This document shows, piece after piece, positions 63,015 to 64,000 of a stretch of 64,000 bases of DNA. A model generated the notes under the pieces. That model saw nothing but the letters and a program-made list of their open reading frames with translations, did no database searches and was not told where the DNA came from. Positions within the stretch are counted from its first letter, which is position 1, and the number at the start of each line of letters is the position of its first letter. A program made the position numbers and the translations under genes. The DNA is taken from contig NZ_JAOPFU010000006.1 of the NCBI RefSeq assembly GCF_025515275.1, forward strand, positions 1 to 64,000, in the 5' to 3' direction. The DNA comes from Catenovulum sp. 2E275 (GTDB lineage Bacteria; Pseudomonadota; Gammaproteobacteria; Enterobacterales; Alteromonadaceae).

Positions 63015-63140
63015 GGGCCTGTTAACGTTTGATATACAAATTTTGTTCTAACTAAATGCTTTTTAATAGAGGCGCAGCGTTGAAGGCCTAATGGATTAAG
63101 TCAAACGGCTGCAAAATTGTGCTCAAAAGATCAACAGGCC
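63015..63140. repeat. Shortened relative of the left-edge repeat element, copy B
   Basis: GGGCCTGTTAACGTTTGA at the left and TCAAAAGATCAACAGGCC at the right are imperfect terminal inverted repeats. The interior matches copy A closely (TACAAATTTTGTTCTAACTAAATGCTTTTTAAT, given in parts: 63035-63072), then jumps from AGTC (about 63102) to GCTGCAAAATTG, so about 180 bp of copy A are missing. Flanks are CTAG on the left and TTAG on the right. Confidence 0.75.
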
Positions 63141-63392
63141 TTAGGTAATGGCATTATTGATTATACTACAAACTTGGAGTCGACTTGATTCGAGAATAGA
63201 ATCAATTAATAATGGGTCTTCTAGTGTCCTAAAAATAGCAATAGCGCTAATGACTAAAGAAGTAAAGACAAGGCTCACTATTGCATTATCTCCGGTTCCT
63301 AACTCTAAATCATCACAAATAAACTCATTCATTTTTTTCAAATGATCGAGTATAAATATTTTTGGTTTGGCTTTCCTTAAAAACGATATCAT
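63141..63392 (-). CDS. Hypothetical short membrane protein, possibly truncated
   Basis: 83 codons that end right at the edge of repeat copy B. The reading frame uses natural codons and contains one hydrophobic helix (AIVSLVFTSLVISAIAIF), preceded by FICDDLELGTGDN. No family is recognised and no clear ribosome site precedes the ATG. The stop is supplied by the repeat border, so the gene may have lost its 3' part to that insertion. Could equally be chance. Confidence 0.3.
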   Translation of the reverse strand: MISFLRKAKPKIFILDHLKKMNEFICDDLELGTGDNAIVSLVFTSLVISAIAIFRTLEDPLLIDSILESSRLQVCSIINNAIT

Positions 63393-63645
63393 TGACCAAA
63401 AATGCTAGCGGACAAGGTTTTACACCTTTCACATGACCTTGTCTCAAATACTAATTTAATAATTTTTCTATCCAGGCTCTATTTGAAAGACCCTGTGGCT
63501 TTTACTGCATTAACATATTATTTCTGCGCCGTAACTAACGGCACTTTTAAAATATGTTCTTTATCATATTTTAAATCTCATTAAGATGAAGTTTTGAATG
63601 AAACTCAAAATGTATGACTATTAACTATCTAAGTAAGGACTAAAT
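63393..63645. other. Non-coding stretch before the MAPEG gene
   Basis: About 250 bp with no supported gene; together with 63012-63392 it makes 634 bp holding only repeat copy B and one doubtful short frame. GACAAGGT (63411-63418) pairs with ACCTTGTC (63436-63443), a hairpin with a 17-base loop. Confidence 0.45.
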
Positions 63646-64000
63646 ATGATTATAGCTATGTTTGCAATGACACTGCTTACAATTATTGTTGGCTTGATAG
63701 CATTAAAAGCAAGGTTTGCCAGTGTAAAAAATGGCTCTTTGCCGATTAAATATTTTCGTCTAATGCAAGGTGAAAATACACCTGAAATAGTAATAAAAAC
63801 AACTCGCTGCTTTAATAATTTATTTGAAGTACCTATTTTATTTTATGTTATTTGCCTGTTATATTTGGTGACAAACTCAGAAACTATTAGTGCACAAATT
63901 ATTGCTTGGCTATTTGTTGGTTTTAGAGTGTTACAAGCTTATATTCATCTTTCTTATAATAATGTTAGACATAGGATGCTTAGCTTTTTTGCCGCAATAA
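63646..64000 (+). CDS. MAPEG-family membrane protein (partial, cut by window end)
   Basis: Open from ATG at 63646, behind AAGGA six bases upstream, to the window edge (118 full codons). MIIAMFAMTLLTIIVGLIAL is the first helix. RLMQGENTPEIVIKTTRCFN then NLFEVPILFYVICLLYL is the MAPEG signature (acidic residue, Asn-Leu-Phe-Glu), followed by WLFVGFRVLQAYIHLSYNNV and RHRMLSFFAA. MAPEG proteins include glutathione-dependent membrane enzymes; bacterial members of this size are mostly uncharacterised. The family normally is about 130 residues, so only a few are missing. Confidence 0.82.
   Translation, partial: MIIAMFAMTLLTIIVGLIALKARFASVKNGSLPIKYFRLMQGENTPEIVIKTTRCFNNLFEVPILFYVICLLYLVTNSETISAQIIAWLFVGFRVLQAYIHLSYNNVRHRMLSFFAAI

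Noticed and set aside
63402-63584. 60-codon plus-strand frame before the MAPEG gene
   Set aside because: No ribosome site, no recognisable motif, and it crosses a hairpin; taken as chance.

Overview
The window is chromosomal DNA of an AT-rich marine-type gammaproteobacterium. A complete MSHA pilus cluster led by csrD, a cyaY-lptM-lysA block, an ilvGMEDA operon with attenuator, and three large TonB-dependent receptors beside ECF sigma/FecR genes all point to the order Alteromonadales (Catenovulum/Alteromonas-like). The order is inferred from gene content; the genus is a guess.

Layout. 1-294: non-coding inverted-repeat element, cut by the window edge; a shortened relative lies at 63015-63140. 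325-3895: BlaI/M56 peptidase pair divergent from a TonB-dependent receptor. 4009-16233: a phosphate-scavenging block on the minus strand with glycerophosphodiester phosphodiesterase, PhoD-type phosphatase plus its own TonB receptor, a FecI-like sigma / FecR / STN-type receptor operon behind a near-consensus Pho box, and a heparanase-like GH79 glycosidase behind a weaker Pho-box-like array. 16514-26412: housekeeping and accessory genes (Cache-GGDEF diguanylate cyclase, esterase, cyaY, lptM, lysA, GNAT, MgtC-like, MFS, a secreted protein of unknown function, recG). 26670-27374: TetR regulator with a perfect 21-bp palindrome before it. 27481-34248: ilvGMEDA with leader peptide and terminator. 34359-40445: three tandem paralogous secreted S9 peptidases. 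40774-60531: csrD and then the whole msh cluster (mshI to mshQ). 60528-63011: small P-loop kinase, lrgAB and a divergent LysR regulator. The window ends in a MAPEG-family gene.

How the genes may work together. Under phosphate limitation PhoB could switch on the sigma/FecR/receptor operon and perhaps the glycosidase, while PhoD and GlpQ release phosphate from diesters and phospholipid head groups; this is inference from the Pho box and gene neighbourhood. The diguanylate cyclase, CsrD and the c-di-GMP-type N-terminal domain of MshE form a plausible surface-attachment axis. The ilv operon shows classical translation-coupled attenuation.

No tRNA, rRNA, CRISPR array, prophage or transposase gene was seen. 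Two genes are not covered by a long uninterrupted reading frame within the window and were read directly: lptM (43 codons) and the MAPEG gene cut by the right edge. Several starts were moved from the longest frame to codons with a better ribosome binding site or family-like N-terminus (M56, glpQ, phoD, ECF sigma, lysA, ilvE, ilvD, ilvA, mshN).
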